Positions 32,752-43,089 are shown, counted from the first letter of the stretch. The stretch: 64,000 nucleotides of DNA from Nitrobacter vulgaris (GCF_031453995.1 NZ_JAVDPZ010000003.1:124001-188000), one strand, 5' to 3'. Notes: generated by a model from the sequence alone, not told the origin. Made by a program: numbers and translations.

Positions 32752-33009
32752 TCAATGCCGCGTGGAAGACCGGCTGACCTGGTCCAGGATGGCTTCGGTG
32801 AACGGAAATTCGAGGACGATTTCACCGGTGGCGTCGGTCACTTCCAGCACTGCATTGAGGATCGCCTTCTGTTCGCCGTCCGACTTGAGAATTTCGCGGA
32901 TCGTCGTTCGGGCGGCACGCCAGGCTTGGTCGGGATCGCGCAAATCCTCGCCTTCCGGATCCAGAATCAGGTCGCTTCCGATGCGGGTGTTAAAAAAATA
33001 TCGGGGCAT
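32752..33009 (-). CDS. DUF6894 small protein
   Basis: An 85-residue soluble acidic protein beginning MPRYFFNTRIGSDLILDPEG, the typical DUF6894 start, with DPDQAWRAARTTIREIL in the middle. Such proteins are abundant in Bradyrhizobium-type genomes and have no known function. The ATG at 33009 is taken over one two codons upstream because family members begin MPRY/MxRYFF. Confidence 0.78.
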   Translation of the reverse strand: MPRYFFNTRIGSDLILDPEGEDLRDPDQAWRAARTTIREILKSDGEQKAILNAVLEVTDATGEIVLEFPFTEAILDQVSRSSTRH

Positions 33010-33292
33010 GAACAATCCATAACGGGGTGGGCCTTGAGTCCGCCGTTCTCACAAGTTTTTTATCGAACGACAAGCCTGCACTGCAATAGGCTTTATTTGT
33101 CGCAAAATTGCGTCCGTCCCGTTTCAAGCTTCTAGTAATCCATACGCGGATCAATATTCCGCCTCAAACGTTAGCACCGAGTCCCGCTCTTGATCAGGCT
33201 ATCTTTTCTTCGTCATGTCGACATAACCTGGCTTGCAGCGGGTTATGGGAATTTTCCTAAACGGCGCGCGTCCTCGAACAAAGAAGAACGTC

Positions 33293-36145
33293 ATGAACCC
33301 TGTCAGTGAACTCCAGAACCACGGCCAGGCCATCTGGCTCGATTTCCTTGCGCGCGGTTTCATAAACAAGGGTGATTTGAAGCATCTTGTCGAGAACGAC
33401 GGAATACGCGGGGTTACCTCCAATCCCTCAATTTTCGAGAAGGCAATCGGGAGTTCGGACGAATATGACAGCGCTATAGTCAGCCTGCTCAAAAACGGCG
33501 ACCGATCGGTCGCCGATCTCTACGAGCGGCTCGCCGTAGAGGACATCCAGCACGCCGCCGATGTGTTGCGGCCGGTCTACGATCGGCTCCATGGCGCGGA
33601 TGGTTTCGTCAGTCTTGAGGTTTCGCCGTATCTTGCGAACGATACCAAGGCGACGATTGCCGAAGCTAAGAGGCTGTGGAAGGCCGTCGACCGCAAAAAC
33701 CTGATGATCAAGGTGCCGGCGACGCCGAATGGCTTGCCCGCGATCCGTCACCTGATTTCCGAGGGCATCAGCATCAACATCACGTTGTTGTTCTCCCAAA
33801 AGGTCTACGTCGAGGTAGCTGAGGCGTATCAGGCCGGGCTTCGAGAATATGTCCGAAATGGCGGGGATCCCGCACATGTTGCAAGCGTCGCCAGCTTCTT
33901 CGTCAGCCGGATCGATAGCGCTGCCGACAAGCAGCTCGACGAAAAGATCGCGCAAGCCAACGATCCTGCGGAGAAAGCGCGTCTTGCCGCGCTCAAGGGC
34001 CAGGTCGCGATTGCCAATGCCAAGCTCGCCTATCAGGATTACAAGCGGCTGTTTGCCGGCGAAGACTGGCAAAAGCTGGAAGCCGAAGGCGCCAGACCGC
34101 AGCGGCTGCTATGGGCTTCGACCGGGACCAAGAACAAGGATTACCGTGACGTCCTCTACGTTGAGGAGTTGATCGGTTCAGACACTGTCAATACCGTGCC
34201 GCCGGCGACCCTTGAGGCCTTCCGCGATCACGGCAAGCTGCGCGATAGCCTCGAGGAAAGTTTGGATGACGCACGGCAAGTGCTCACCGCGCTCGCGGAA
34301 GCCGGAATCTCGCTCGATGCGATCACCCGGGACCTCGTGAAAGAGGGCGTGCGGCTGTTCGCGGACGCGGCCGACAAATTGCTCGGCGCCGTCGCCCGGA
34401 AGCGGGAAAAGATTCTCGGTTCTGCCATCGACCGACAGACCTTGTCGCTGGACCCCGCCACGGCGAAATCCGTCGAAGCAGAGGCGGATGACTGGCGAGC
34501 CGCCGGCACCGTCCGCAAGCTATGGCAGCAGGATAAGTCGGTGTGGACCGGCGCGGACGAAGACAAATGGCTGGCCTGGCTGACGAGTCCTGTCGCCGAG
34601 TTTAATCGGGCGGCTGACTACGAAGACTACGCGCGGCGAGTGAAGAAGCAAAAATTCACCGACGCGGTTGTCCTCGGCATGGGCGGATCAAGTCTGGGTC
34701 CGGAGGTGCTGGCGAAGACCTTTCCGAAGGCAGCAGGTTTCCCGAAACTACATGTGCTGGACTCAACCGATCCCGCCCAGATTCGCTCGCTTGAAACCGC
34801 GATCGACGTCGCCAGGACTGTCTTCATCGTGTCCAGCAAGTCCGGCGGAACGACAGAACCAAATGCACTGAAAGACTATTTTCATGCGCGGGTGGCCAAG
34901 GCCATCGGCGCCGACAAAGCCGGCCACCGCTTCATCGCGATCACCGATCCGGGGTCCTCGCTTGACGAGGAAGCGGCGAAGCTCGGCTACGCGCGCACCT
35001 TCCACGGCGATCCCGCAATCGGCGGCCGCTATTCGATCCTGTCTCCTTTCGGCCTGGTCCCGGCGGCAACAGCGGGAATCGATGTGACAGGATTGCTCGA
35101 GAATGCACTCGTCATGGTGCGATCCTGTGGCGCCCAGGTCCCACCGCATGACAATCCTGGCGTTCAGCTCGGATTAGCCATGGGTCTCGCGGGGCGCGAA
35201 GGCCGTGACAAGGTCACTATTCTGGCGTCTCCGAAAATCGCTGATTTTGGTGCATGGGCCGAGCAACTGATCGCCGAATCGACCGGCAAGGAGAGCAAGG
35301 GCCTTATTCCGATCGACGGCGAACCGCTCGCCGATGCGAACCTTTACGGTAATGACCGCTTCTTCATCGATATCCGCACGGCGGATGAAGAGGATGCCGC
35401 TCATGATGAGAAATTGCGCGCGCTCGAAAGCGCTGGACATCCGGTGGTCCGGATCGTGATGAACTCGGTCGATCAGATCGGTCAGGAATTTTTCCGGTTC
35501 GAGATGGCCGTCGCAGTCGCCGGCTCGGTTCTCGGCATCAATCCGTTCGATCAGCCTGACGTCGAAGCTGCCAAGGTCAGGACTCGCGAATTGACGTCAG
35601 CCTTCGAGAAAACGGGCAGGCTTCCCAAGGAAAAGCCGGCGATTTCCGCCGCCGGCTTCGATCTTTACACCGACGCTGAGAATGCGCGCGCGTTACGCGA
35701 GAAGGGCGGCGATGGTGAGCTATCCTCGTGGCTCAAGGCGCATCTCGCGCGCGCAGAGCCCGGCGATTATGTCGCCTTTCTGGCTTACGTCGCGCGCGAT
35801 GACGAACACATCGGTGATCTACAGCGGATGCGCCTCGCCGTTCGCGACCGGAAGAAAGTCGCCACCTGTGCCGAGTTCGGCCCACGTTTCCTGCATTCGA
35901 CTGGTCAGGCCTACAAAGGCGGTCCCGACAGCGGCGTTTTTCTCCAGATCACCGCCGACGACCCACGGGATTTGAAGATTCCCGGCCGGAAAACGAGCTT
36001 CAGTATTATCAAGGCTGCGCAGGCGCGCGGCGATTTCGATGTGCTCACCCGGCGGGGACGGCGAGCGCTTCGCGTGCATCTCAAGGGAGATCTTCAATCC
36101 GGCTTGTCGCGGCTCGACGAGGCGATCAGCCGAGCTCTCATGTGA
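33293..36145 (+). CDS. tal-pgi: Bifunctional transaldolase / glucose-6-phosphate isomerase
   Basis: A 950-residue fusion. Residues ~1-370 are transaldolase, with GVTSNPSIFEKAIGSSDEYD near residue 41 and the Schiff-base lysine in LMIKVPAT near 139. Residues ~390-950 are phosphoglucose isomerase, with LGMGGSSLGPEVL near 460 and SKSGGTTEPNALK near 514. It links the non-oxidative pentose phosphate pathway and the fructose/glucose 6-phosphate step in one protein. The ATG at 33293 follows an AAGAAGAA ribosome site, and homology begins MNPVSELQNHGQAIWLD. It leads the sugar-phosphate gene series that continues with gnd, zwf, pgl and gntK. Confidence 0.95.
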   Translation: MNPVSELQNHGQAIWLDFLARGFINKGDLKHLVENDGIRGVTSNPSIFEKAIGSSDEYDSAIVSLLKNGDRSVADLYERLAVEDIQHAADVLRPVYDRLHGADGFVSLEVSPYLANDTKATIAEAKRLWKAVDRKNLMIKVPATPNGLPAIRHLISEGISINITLLFSQKVYVEVAEAYQAGLREYVRNGGDPAHVASVASFFVSRIDSAADKQLDEKIAQANDPAEKARLAALKGQVAIANAKLAYQDYKRLFAGEDWQKLEAEGARPQRLLWASTGTKNKDYRDVLYVEELIGSDTVNTVPPATLEAFRDHGKLRDSLEESLDDARQVLTALAEAGISLDAITRDLVKEGVRLFADAADKLLGAVARKREKILGSAIDRQTLSLDPATAKSVEAEADDWRAAGTVRKLWQQDKSVWTGADEDKWLAWLTSPVAEFNRAADYEDYARRVKKQKFTDAVVLGMGGSSLGPEVLAKTFPKAAGFPKLHVLDSTDPAQIRSLETAIDVARTVFIVSSKSGGTTEPNALKDYFHARVAKAIGADKAGHRFIAITDPGSSLDEEAAKLGYARTFHGDPAIGGRYSILSPFGLVPAATAGIDVTGLLENALVMVRSCGAQVPPHDNPGVQLGLAMGLAGREGRDKVTILASPKIADFGAWAEQLIAESTGKESKGLIPIDGEPLADANLYGNDRFFIDIRTADEEDAAHDEKLRALESAGHPVVRIVMNSVDQIGQEFFRFEMAVAVAGSVLGINPFDQPDVEAAKVRTRELTSAFEKTGRLPKEKPAISAAGFDLYTDAENARALREKGGDGELSSWLKAHLARAEPGDYVAFLAYVARDDEHIGDLQRMRLAVRDRKKVATCAEFGPRFLHSTGQAYKGGPDSGVFLQITADDPRDLKIPGRKTSFSIIKAAQARGDFDVLTRRGRRALRVHLKGDLQSGLSRLDEAISRALM

Positions 36146-36375
36146 CCATGGCCATGACGCGTCAGGTTGTGACGTTGCGTCAGGAAACAAACGTTCGCCA
36201 GCCGCGTCAAGCTGGGATCTTGCTCCTCGCCGTCGTTCATCGCGATCCACATTCGCCAATCTTCCTGAAACACCCGAGGTGTTGGGCCATACCGTGAACC
36301 GCACGCATATTGAACCATCGGACCGCCCGTGGAATGTCCAGACCACGAGAGGCTCCCGGAGGAGGGATCGGACCA

Positions 36376-37389
36376 ATGCAGATAGGTATGATCGGACTGG
36401 GGCGAATGGGGGCCAACATCGTTCGCCGCCTGATGAAAAAGGGAGGTCATCAGGCCGTCGTCTATGACATCAGCGACCAGGCCGTCGCCGCGATTGCCGC
36501 GGAGGGAGCCTCAGGCGCGATTGATCTCCAAGACTTCGTCCGCAAGCTCGAAAAGCCGCGTGCCGTTTGGATCATGCTGCCCGCCGGAGCGATTACGGAG
36601 TCCACCATCGCGACGATCGCCGGGCTGCTCGATAAAGATGATGTCATCATCGATGGCGGCAATACCTTCTGGCAGGACGATATCCGGCGCGCGAGAACGC
36701 TGCGCGAAAAGGGCATCTACTATGTCGATGTAGGCACCAGCGGCGGAGTTTGGGGCTTGGAACGCGGGTATTGCATGATGATCGGCGGCGACAGGGCCGT
36801 GGTTGATCGTCTTGACCCGATTTTCGCGTCGCTGGCGCCCGGACGCGGCGGCATTCCGGGAACGCCGAGCCGCGACGGCCGTGATCCGCGCGTCGAGCAA
36901 GGCTACCTCCACACGGGGCCCGTTGGCTCCGGCCATTTCGTCAAGATGGTTCATAACGGGATCGAATACGGCCTGATGCAGGCCTTTGCCGAAGGCTTCG
37001 ACATTCTCAAAAACGCGAACACCAATGCGCTGCCAGAGCATCATCGGTTCAAGCTTGACCTCGCAGATATTGCCGAGGTGTGGCGCCGCGGCAGTGTGAT
37101 TTCATCCTGGCTGCTCGATCTCACCGCTTCTGCGTTGGCCCGCAGCGAGACTCTCGAGGCTTACTCGGGATTTGTCGCAGATTCCGGCGAGGGTCGCTGG
37201 ACGGTCAACGCCGCCATTGATGAAGCCGTTCCGGCCGAAGTTCTAACGGCCGCACTGTTCGCGCGCTTTCGCTCGCGTCAGCAACATACGTTCGCAGAGA
37301 AAATCCTCTCGGCGATGCGAGAGGGATTCGGGGGGCACAAGGAGCCAGGAGAAACCGATCCATCTACAAAGGGGAGGACCGCGAGTTGA
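36376..37389 (+). CDS. gnd: 6-phosphogluconate dehydrogenase, decarboxylating (short type)
   Basis: A 337-residue enzyme converting 6-phosphogluconate to ribulose 5-phosphate and CO2. The cofactor fold is MQIGMIGLGRMGANIVRRLM, and substrate motifs are GTSGGVWGLERGYCMMIGG (about residues 119-137) and HNGIEYGLMQAFAEGFDIL. It is shorter than the 470-residue E. coli enzyme and belongs to the short YqeC-like class that often prefers NAD. The ATG at 36376 is preceded by GGAGGAGGG at a suitable distance. Its stop overlaps the zwf ATG. Confidence 0.93.
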   Translation: MQIGMIGLGRMGANIVRRLMKKGGHQAVVYDISDQAVAAIAAEGASGAIDLQDFVRKLEKPRAVWIMLPAGAITESTIATIAGLLDKDDVIIDGGNTFWQDDIRRARTLREKGIYYVDVGTSGGVWGLERGYCMMIGGDRAVVDRLDPIFASLAPGRGGIPGTPSRDGRDPRVEQGYLHTGPVGSGHFVKMVHNGIEYGLMQAFAEGFDILKNANTNALPEHHRFKLDLADIAEVWRRGSVISSWLLDLTASALARSETLEAYSGFVADSGEGRWTVNAAIDEAVPAEVLTAALFARFRSRQQHTFAEKILSAMREGFGGHKEPGETDPSTKGRTAS

Positions 37390-38903
37390 TGACGGTCGCA
37401 AGCAACAAGCCGCGCAACCCGGAGCCATGCTGCTTCGTCATTTTTGGTGTCACCGGAGACCTCACCCATCGCCTGATCATTCCGGCACTCTACAATCTTG
37501 CCGAATCCGGCTTGCTGCCGGAGCAGTTTTGCCTCGTCGGTATCGTCCGCAAGCAGATGTCGGAAGACGATCTTCGGCAAAGCCTGATGGAGGGCTTGAA
37601 AAAGCATGCCACGCGGCCGGTCAAAACCGAAATTGCCGACAAGGTGCTTAATTGCCTGACGTGCGTCGAAGCCGACCCCTCCGATCCATCCTCATTCGAT
37701 ACGCTGAGCAAGGCCTGTGAAAGGCTTGAGACAAGAACGGGGACGTGCGGCAATCGCCTGTTCTATCTTGCCGTGCCGCCGACAGCCTTTGCACCGATCG
37801 CAGAACAACTTGGCCGCGTCGGTCTACTGCGAGAGACAAACGGCACGTGGCGTCGCCTAGTGGTCGAAAAGCCTTTCGGCACCGATCTTGCGTCTGCCAG
37901 AGCGCTCAACGCCAGGCTGCTAAAAATCGCCAACGAACATCAGATCTATCGGATTGACCACTATCTCGGCAAGGAGACCGTCCAGAACATCCTTGTTCTT
38001 CGTTTCGCCAACGGCATGTTCGAGCCGATCTGGAATCGCAACCACATCGATCATATCCAGATCACCGTCGACGAAAAGCTGTCGGTCGGACATCGCGGCA
38101 GCTTCTACGACGCTACCGGAGCACTGAGAGACATGGTGCCGAACCATCTGTTCCAGTTGCTGTCGCTGGTGACCATGGAGCCACCGAGGCGATTCGAAGC
38201 TCACGCGGTGCGTTCAGAGAAGGCGGAAGTGCTGGCCGCAATCCAGACGCAAACGCCGGAGGAGGCGCTGAGAAATTCTGTGCGCGGACAATATTACGCC
38301 GGGCAGGTCGGCGACGAGGCGGTCGTCGATTACCGCGACACCCCCGACGTCAAGCCCAACAGCACCACCGAGACCTATGCGGCGCTCAAGCTGACCATCG
38401 ACAACTGGCGATGGGCCGGCGTTCCATTCTACTTGCGGACCGGCAAGGCTCTCGGCCTCAAGCGCACCGAGGTGGCCATCAAGTTCAAACAGGCGCCGTT
38501 CGCGATGTTTCGCTGCACGCCGGTGGACCAGCTGTCGCAAAACTATTTGGTCATCGGCATCGAGCCGGCCGAAGGCATCACGATGCAATTCAATACCAAA
38601 GTACCTGGCCCCACGATCTCGATCGACGGCGTCGAGATGAAATTCCGCTACAAGGATTACTTCCACGCTGCACCGAGTACCGGTTACGAAACCCTGATCT
38701 ACGATTGCATGACCGGCGACAACATCCTGTTTCAGCGCGCTGACGGCGTGGAGGCCGGCTGGCAGGCGGTGCAGCCGTTCCTCGACGCCTGGAAGAAGGC
38801 CGGCGCCAACGGGCTGGTGGGCTATAAGGCGGGCAGCGAAGGCCCCCGTGAGGCCGACGAACTGCTGGCGCGGGACGGCAACCAGTGGCGCGAGCTGACA
38901 TGA
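37389..38903 (+). CDS. zwf: Glucose-6-phosphate 1-dehydrogenase
   Basis: A 504-residue enzyme oxidising glucose 6-phosphate to the lactone with NAD(P). The cofactor motif is VIFGVTGDLTHRLIIPALY near residue 18, followed by EKPFGTD near 159 and the catalytic RIDHYLGKETVQN near 189. Its ATG shares the last A of the gnd TGA, and its end overlaps pgl by ATGA, so gnd, zwf and pgl are a coupled series. It supplies NADPH and pentoses, useful to an autotroph or mixotroph running in either direction of the pathway. Confidence 0.97.
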   Translation: MTVASNKPRNPEPCCFVIFGVTGDLTHRLIIPALYNLAESGLLPEQFCLVGIVRKQMSEDDLRQSLMEGLKKHATRPVKTEIADKVLNCLTCVEADPSDPSSFDTLSKACERLETRTGTCGNRLFYLAVPPTAFAPIAEQLGRVGLLRETNGTWRRLVVEKPFGTDLASARALNARLLKIANEHQIYRIDHYLGKETVQNILVLRFANGMFEPIWNRNHIDHIQITVDEKLSVGHRGSFYDATGALRDMVPNHLFQLLSLVTMEPPRRFEAHAVRSEKAEVLAAIQTQTPEEALRNSVRGQYYAGQVGDEAVVDYRDTPDVKPNSTTETYAALKLTIDNWRWAGVPFYLRTGKALGLKRTEVAIKFKQAPFAMFRCTPVDQLSQNYLVIGIEPAEGITMQFNTKVPGPTISIDGVEMKFRYKDYFHAAPSTGYETLIYDCMTGDNILFQRADGVEAGWQAVQPFLDAWKKAGANGLVGYKAGSEGPREADELLARDGNQWRELT

Positions 38904-39643
38904 CATCCGCTAACGCGGCGGACCGCAGGTTTCAGGTGCTCCCAGATGCGGAAGCAATCGCTACCGAAGCAGCAGAACGAATGATCTCCCGGATTGCGGA
39001 AAATGCAACGCGGCCGGCGATTTGCCTGACCGGCGGCTCCGGCCCAAAAGCGCTCTACGCGCTGCTGGGAAGCCCGGACTATCGTTCGCGGATCGCCTGG
39101 GACCGCGTTCACTGGTTCATTGGGGACGAGCGTTTCGTGAGCGCGGACGACAAGCGCAACAATATGGCGATAGCCAGGGACCTTTTTCTGAACCGTTGCG
39201 CTCCGCCGGGAAATATCCATCCTATGCCGACGGATGCTCACGATCCGGATACGGCGGCGCGGCTTTACGAGCGCGAACTCCAAATCTTTTACAACGCGCG
39301 TCGTCTCGATGCAGCCAAACCGCTTTTCGATGTCGTTTTGATGGGGCTTGGACCGGACGGTCACACCGCCTCTTTATTTCCGGAAGATCGAGCGCTCGAC
39401 GAGACCGAACGATGGGTCGTCGGCGTGGACCACGCGCACGTCGAGCCTTTTGTTCCCCGCGTTACCCTGACGCTCCCGGCGCTGGCCTCCTCACGCGAGA
39501 TGCTGTTTCTCGTCAGCGGTAAAGCCAAGCAAGGCATCCTCTCGAAAGTCATGGCGGGCGCCGATCTGCCCGGTACACGCGCACATTCCAGCGGCATCAC
39601 AACGTGGCTGACCGATGCCGCGGCCGCAGGATCGCCGGCATGA
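38900..39643 (+). CDS. pgl: 6-phosphogluconolactonase
   Basis: A 247-residue DevB-type lactonase that hydrolyses 6-phosphogluconolactone. Motifs are ICLTGGSGPKALYALLGSPD near residue 42, VHWFIGDERFV near 71 and DVVLMGLGPDGHTASLFP near 148. The ATG at 38900 overlaps the zwf stop. It is the middle enzyme between zwf and gnd and overlaps gntK by ATGA. Confidence 0.95.
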   Translation: MTSANAADRRFQVLPDAEAIATEAAERMISRIAENATRPAICLTGGSGPKALYALLGSPDYRSRIAWDRVHWFIGDERFVSADDKRNNMAIARDLFLNRCAPPGNIHPMPTDAHDPDTAARLYERELQIFYNARRLDAAKPLFDVVLMGLGPDGHTASLFPEDRALDETERWVVGVDHAHVEPFVPRVTLTLPALASSREMLFLVSGKAKQGILSKVMAGADLPGTRAHSSGITTWLTDAAAAGSPA

Positions 39644-40176
39644 ATGCGGGCGGAGATGCCGCCTTTTGCGCGCTGATTGTTATGGGCGTGTCGGGATCTG
39701 GTAAAAGCACCATTGCGGTTGCGCTGGGACAACGACTGGGATGGATAGTTGAGGATGCCGACCGTTTTCATGCGGAAAGCAATATCGATAAAATGCGCGC
39801 CGGCATCGCATTGAACGATGACGACAGGCGGCCGTGGTTACGCGCCATCGCCGCGGAGATCGGCCGCAGGCGTGCAAACGGCACGAGCGTGATCATGGCC
39901 TGCTCCGCGCTCAAGCGCGCCTATCGCGACATTCTCGTGCAAGGTCATAGCGACACCCGCATCGTCTACCTGCGCGGCGACAGAAGCCTGATCATGAGCC
40001 GTCTCAAGGCGAGAGGCGATCATTTCATGCCGCAGGCGTTGCTCGAGAGCCAGCTCGCAACACTGGAGGAGCCTACCGAGGATGAGGGACCGATCGTTGT
40101 CGACATCGATGCGAGCGTGGACGAAATTACCGATCGAATCGTCACCATGCTCGACGCGGGCTGGATACTCTCATGA
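39640..40176 (+). CDS. gntK: Gluconokinase
   Basis: A 178-residue P-loop kinase that phosphorylates gluconate. The Walker A motif is MGVSGSGKSTIAVALG near residue 14, followed by the family segment VEDADRFHAESNIDKMRAGI and CSALKRAYRDIL. The ATG at 39640 overlaps the pgl stop (ATGA) and the gene ends in the same way on the HAD gene. It feeds gluconate into the pathway encoded around it. Confidence 0.93.
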   Translation: MNAGGDAAFCALIVMGVSGSGKSTIAVALGQRLGWIVEDADRFHAESNIDKMRAGIALNDDDRRPWLRAIAAEIGRRRANGTSVIMACSALKRAYRDILVQGHSDTRIVYLRGDRSLIMSRLKARGDHFMPQALLESQLATLEEPTEDEGPIVVDIDASVDEITDRIVTMLDAGWILS

Positions 40177-40976
40177 ACAGCATTTCCCTCGTGATTTCGG
40201 ACGTTGACGGAAGTCTGCTAACGCCCGACAAACGTCTGACGGAAGCTGCAATCCAGGCGGTGAAACGACTTGCCGAAAGAGATATCGGCTTCACGATCAC
40301 CAGCAGCCGCCCTCCCTTGGGTATGCGAATGCTGATCGAGCCGCTCAATATCCAACTGCCGCTCGGCGCATTCAACGGCAGTCTGATGATCGATCCCGCC
40401 CTCAAGATGCTTCGAAGGACTGCCATTTCAGCGTCGGCCGCCCGACGAGCGATCGACGCGCTGAAAACTTCCGAAACCGACATTTGGCTGTTCACCGCGG
40501 ACCGTTGGCTTATCACGCGCGACGATGGCCGCTACGTTCCGCATGAGCAGCACACAATCCGAATGGCTCCGGTTATGGTTTCCGATTTTGAGGAATTCAC
40601 AGACGACGCCTCCAAGATCGTTGGCGTCAGCGCCGATCCCGAGAAGCTCGCCCGTTGCGAGATGGCGATGCAGGTGGCCCTCGCCGGCCAGGCGAAGGTT
40701 GTCCGATCGCAGAGCTATTATCTCGACATCACACCTGCCGGAGAGGACAAGGGCACATTCGTGGAGACGTTAGCGAAGCGCCTCAACATTTCAACGCGCA
40801 ACATCGCGACCATCGGAGACATGCAGAACGATCTGGCCATGTTTGCCAAAAGCGGCCTGTCATTTGCCATGGGAAATGCCGAAGACAACGTGAAGGCGCA
40901 AGCCACTCGTGTCACCGATAGCAATGAAAACGACGGTTTCGCCAAGGCGATCGATCAGATCATGGCCCTCGACTAG
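40173..40976 (+). CDS. Cof-type HAD superfamily phosphatase
   Basis: A 267-residue HAD hydrolase of the Cof/IIB subclass. Motif I is ISDVDGSLLTPDKRLTE near residue 7, with the nucleophile Asp. The C2 cap sits in the middle, and motif IV is TIGDMQNDLAMFAKSGLSFA near 211. The substrate is probably a sugar phosphate, from its place at the end of the pentose phosphate operon; this is inference. It overlaps gntK by ATGA and converges with the GH15 gene four bases away. Confidence 0.88.
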   Translation: MNSISLVISDVDGSLLTPDKRLTEAAIQAVKRLAERDIGFTITSSRPPLGMRMLIEPLNIQLPLGAFNGSLMIDPALKMLRRTAISASAARRAIDALKTSETDIWLFTADRWLITRDDGRYVPHEQHTIRMAPVMVSDFEEFTDDASKIVGVSADPEKLARCEMAMQVALAGQAKVVRSQSYYLDITPAGEDKGTFVETLAKRLNISTRNIATIGDMQNDLAMFAKSGLSFAMGNAEDNVKAQATRVTDSNENDGFAKAIDQIMALD

Positions 40977-40979
40977 CCG

Positions 40980-42821
40980 CTATGCCCTTGCCCGCTGCAT
41001 CGCCGGTTTGCGTGCCGCGTTGAGATTGTGGATGGTGTTGACCAGCGCAATGTGGGTCAGTGCCTGCGGAAAATTTCCCGTCATGCGACGGGCAACCGTA
41101 TCATACTCCTCCGACAGCAGGCCAAGGTCGTTCGCTACCCCCGCAACCCGCTTCAGCAGCATCTCGGCCCGCTCGATATCGCCGCTCAGGACATAGGCAT
41201 CGGCGAGCCAGAGCGTGCAGGCCAGAAAGGCTCCCTCGATCGGCGGCTGTTCGTCTGACACCGCGCGCGGATCGTGCCTGAGCACGAAGCCGTCCGGCAT
41301 CAGATGCCTCTCCACCGCTGCGAGCGTTCCCACAACACGCGGATCAGACGCCGGCAGGAAGCCGACCGACGGAATGAGAAGCGTGCTGGCATCAAGCAGC
41401 TTCGAGCCGTAGGATACGACGAAGGTATTTTGTTCGCGATCAAAACCCTTTTCGCAGACGTCGCGATGGATCGTATCACGCAGTTCACGCCAACGCTCGA
41501 CCGGCGCTTCGAAACCGAAATGCTCCACGCTCTTGACGCCGCGGTCGAACGCTACCCAGACAAGCACCTTCGACGAGACGTAGTGCTTGCCAGGTCCCCT
41601 TAGCTCCCAGATACCTGAATCTGTTTCATTCCAAATACGGCCGAGATGCTCGAGTAGCTCGCATTCCAGCGCCCAGGTTGGCTCACTCAGCTTGAGGTTC
41701 GCCTCCCTCGACTGGTGAAATACGTCCATCAGCTCACCATAGACATCAAGCTGGAGCTGGGCATGCGCCGCATTTCCGATCCTGACCGGCCGCGCGCCCT
41801 CATAACCAGGCAGCCAGTCTGCCTCCCATTCCGTCAGGCGACGTTGTCCCAGGATGCCATACATGATCTGCATGTCGGAGGGCGAGCCTGCGACCGATCT
41901 CAGCAGCCAGTCGTGCCACTCCGACGCTTCATCGTAATAGCCGCTGTTCATCAGCGCGAGCAGCGTAAAGGTCGCGTCGCGCAGCCAGCAGAACCGGTAA
42001 TCCCAGTTACGTGCACCGCCAAGCTTTTCGGGAAGCGAGGTTGTCGGAGCCGCGACAATGCCGCCAGAAGGCGCATAGATCATGGCTTTCAGGACAACCA
42101 GCGAGCGCATTGCGAGATCACGATACGGACCGTCATAGTCAAACTTTTCGCACCACTCGCTCCAGAACGCCTCCGTGTCCCGCAGCGCTTTCGCAGGATC
42201 GATCGGGGGTGGAACGGCGAAATGCGATGCGCCGTACGCCATGACAAACGGAATCGTCTGCCCGGCGCTGACCTCGAAGTCCGCGACGGTGGTCATGTTC
42301 TCGCCGTGGGTCTCAACCGGCGTGCGCAACACCAGCATGTCCGGCCCGCAAATGGCGAGCAGCGCCCTGTCCTCCGTGCGGCGGACCCATGGCGCGTTCT
42401 TACCGAAGCCGAACCGGATTACCATATCCATGTGCATCTTCACGCGGCCGCGGTCCCCCCGGACGAGGCGAACGATGTCGGACACCGTGCCGCGCGGCGG
42501 CATGAAATCAATCAAAGTGACAGCGCCGCCGGCGGTTTCAAACCGGGTTTCGAGGATAAGGCCGTCTCCGCGATATTGATGACTCGATCGCTCGATCTTT
42601 TCCGAAGGAGCGATCCGCCAATGGCCGTTACGCTCATCGCCCAGGAGGGCGGCAAAGCAGGCATCGGAATCGAAGCACGGCCAGCAAAGCCAGTCGAGTG
42701 ACCCCGTCCGGTCGACGAGCGCGACGGTCTCGCCGTCGCCGATGATTCCATAGTCTTCGATGTTGCTGGGCAATTTGCGGAACTCGGCAGGTGAGCTGAA
42801 AACAAAATGACGGAACGCCAA
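40980..42821 (-). CDS. Glycoside hydrolase family 15 protein (glucoamylase/trehalase-like)
   Basis: A 613-residue protein of the GH15 six-hairpin class. It begins with the family segment IEDYGIIGDGETVALVDRTG and SLDWLCWPCFDSDACFAALL; the (alpha/alpha)6 region follows from about residue 220, with LGGARNWDYRFCWLRDATFTL carrying the substrate-binding part. No signal peptide is seen, which favours an intracellular role on glucans or trehalose. Its partners are the glycolytic and pentose phosphate genes facing it. A TTG at 42776, just before PSNIEDYG, is an alternative start. Confidence 0.9.
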   Translation of the reverse strand: MAFRHFVFSSPAEFRKLPSNIEDYGIIGDGETVALVDRTGSLDWLCWPCFDSDACFAALLGDERNGHWRIAPSEKIERSSHQYRGDGLILETRFETAGGAVTLIDFMPPRGTVSDIVRLVRGDRGRVKMHMDMVIRFGFGKNAPWVRRTEDRALLAICGPDMLVLRTPVETHGENMTTVADFEVSAGQTIPFVMAYGASHFAVPPPIDPAKALRDTEAFWSEWCEKFDYDGPYRDLAMRSLVVLKAMIYAPSGGIVAAPTTSLPEKLGGARNWDYRFCWLRDATFTLLALMNSGYYDEASEWHDWLLRSVAGSPSDMQIMYGILGQRRLTEWEADWLPGYEGARPVRIGNAAHAQLQLDVYGELMDVFHQSREANLKLSEPTWALECELLEHLGRIWNETDSGIWELRGPGKHYVSSKVLVWVAFDRGVKSVEHFGFEAPVERWRELRDTIHRDVCEKGFDREQNTFVVSYGSKLLDASTLLIPSVGFLPASDPRVVGTLAAVERHLMPDGFVLRHDPRAVSDEQPPIEGAFLACTLWLADAYVLSGDIERAEMLLKRVAGVANDLGLLSEEYDTVARRMTGNFPQALTHIALVNTIHNLNAARKPAMQRARA

Positions 42822-43089
42822 TATTATTCATCGCCGGGTAGTTGGCCATCCCGCCTGGTGAACTTTCTGGAAAAGAATGTCATGTAAATGGAGAGCGAGC
42901 GACTGGATGCGAACGCACGGGTACCCATTGCGATCCACCGCTTAGCGCAGTTGCTCGCCAAATTTTCGGCATAAGGTTCGGCTCATGCCTCGCCTTATGA
43001 AACATCCCCAGCCGCATCATACATGTCCGGCATAGGCGATCATGCTCAAAGGTAAGTCAGAATTTGGTTCTACGGCGTTGAATGAGAAC

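Noticed and set aside
41715..42701. A 328-residue open frame on the plus strand
   Set aside because: It is antisense to the GH15 gene, whose motifs are clear.
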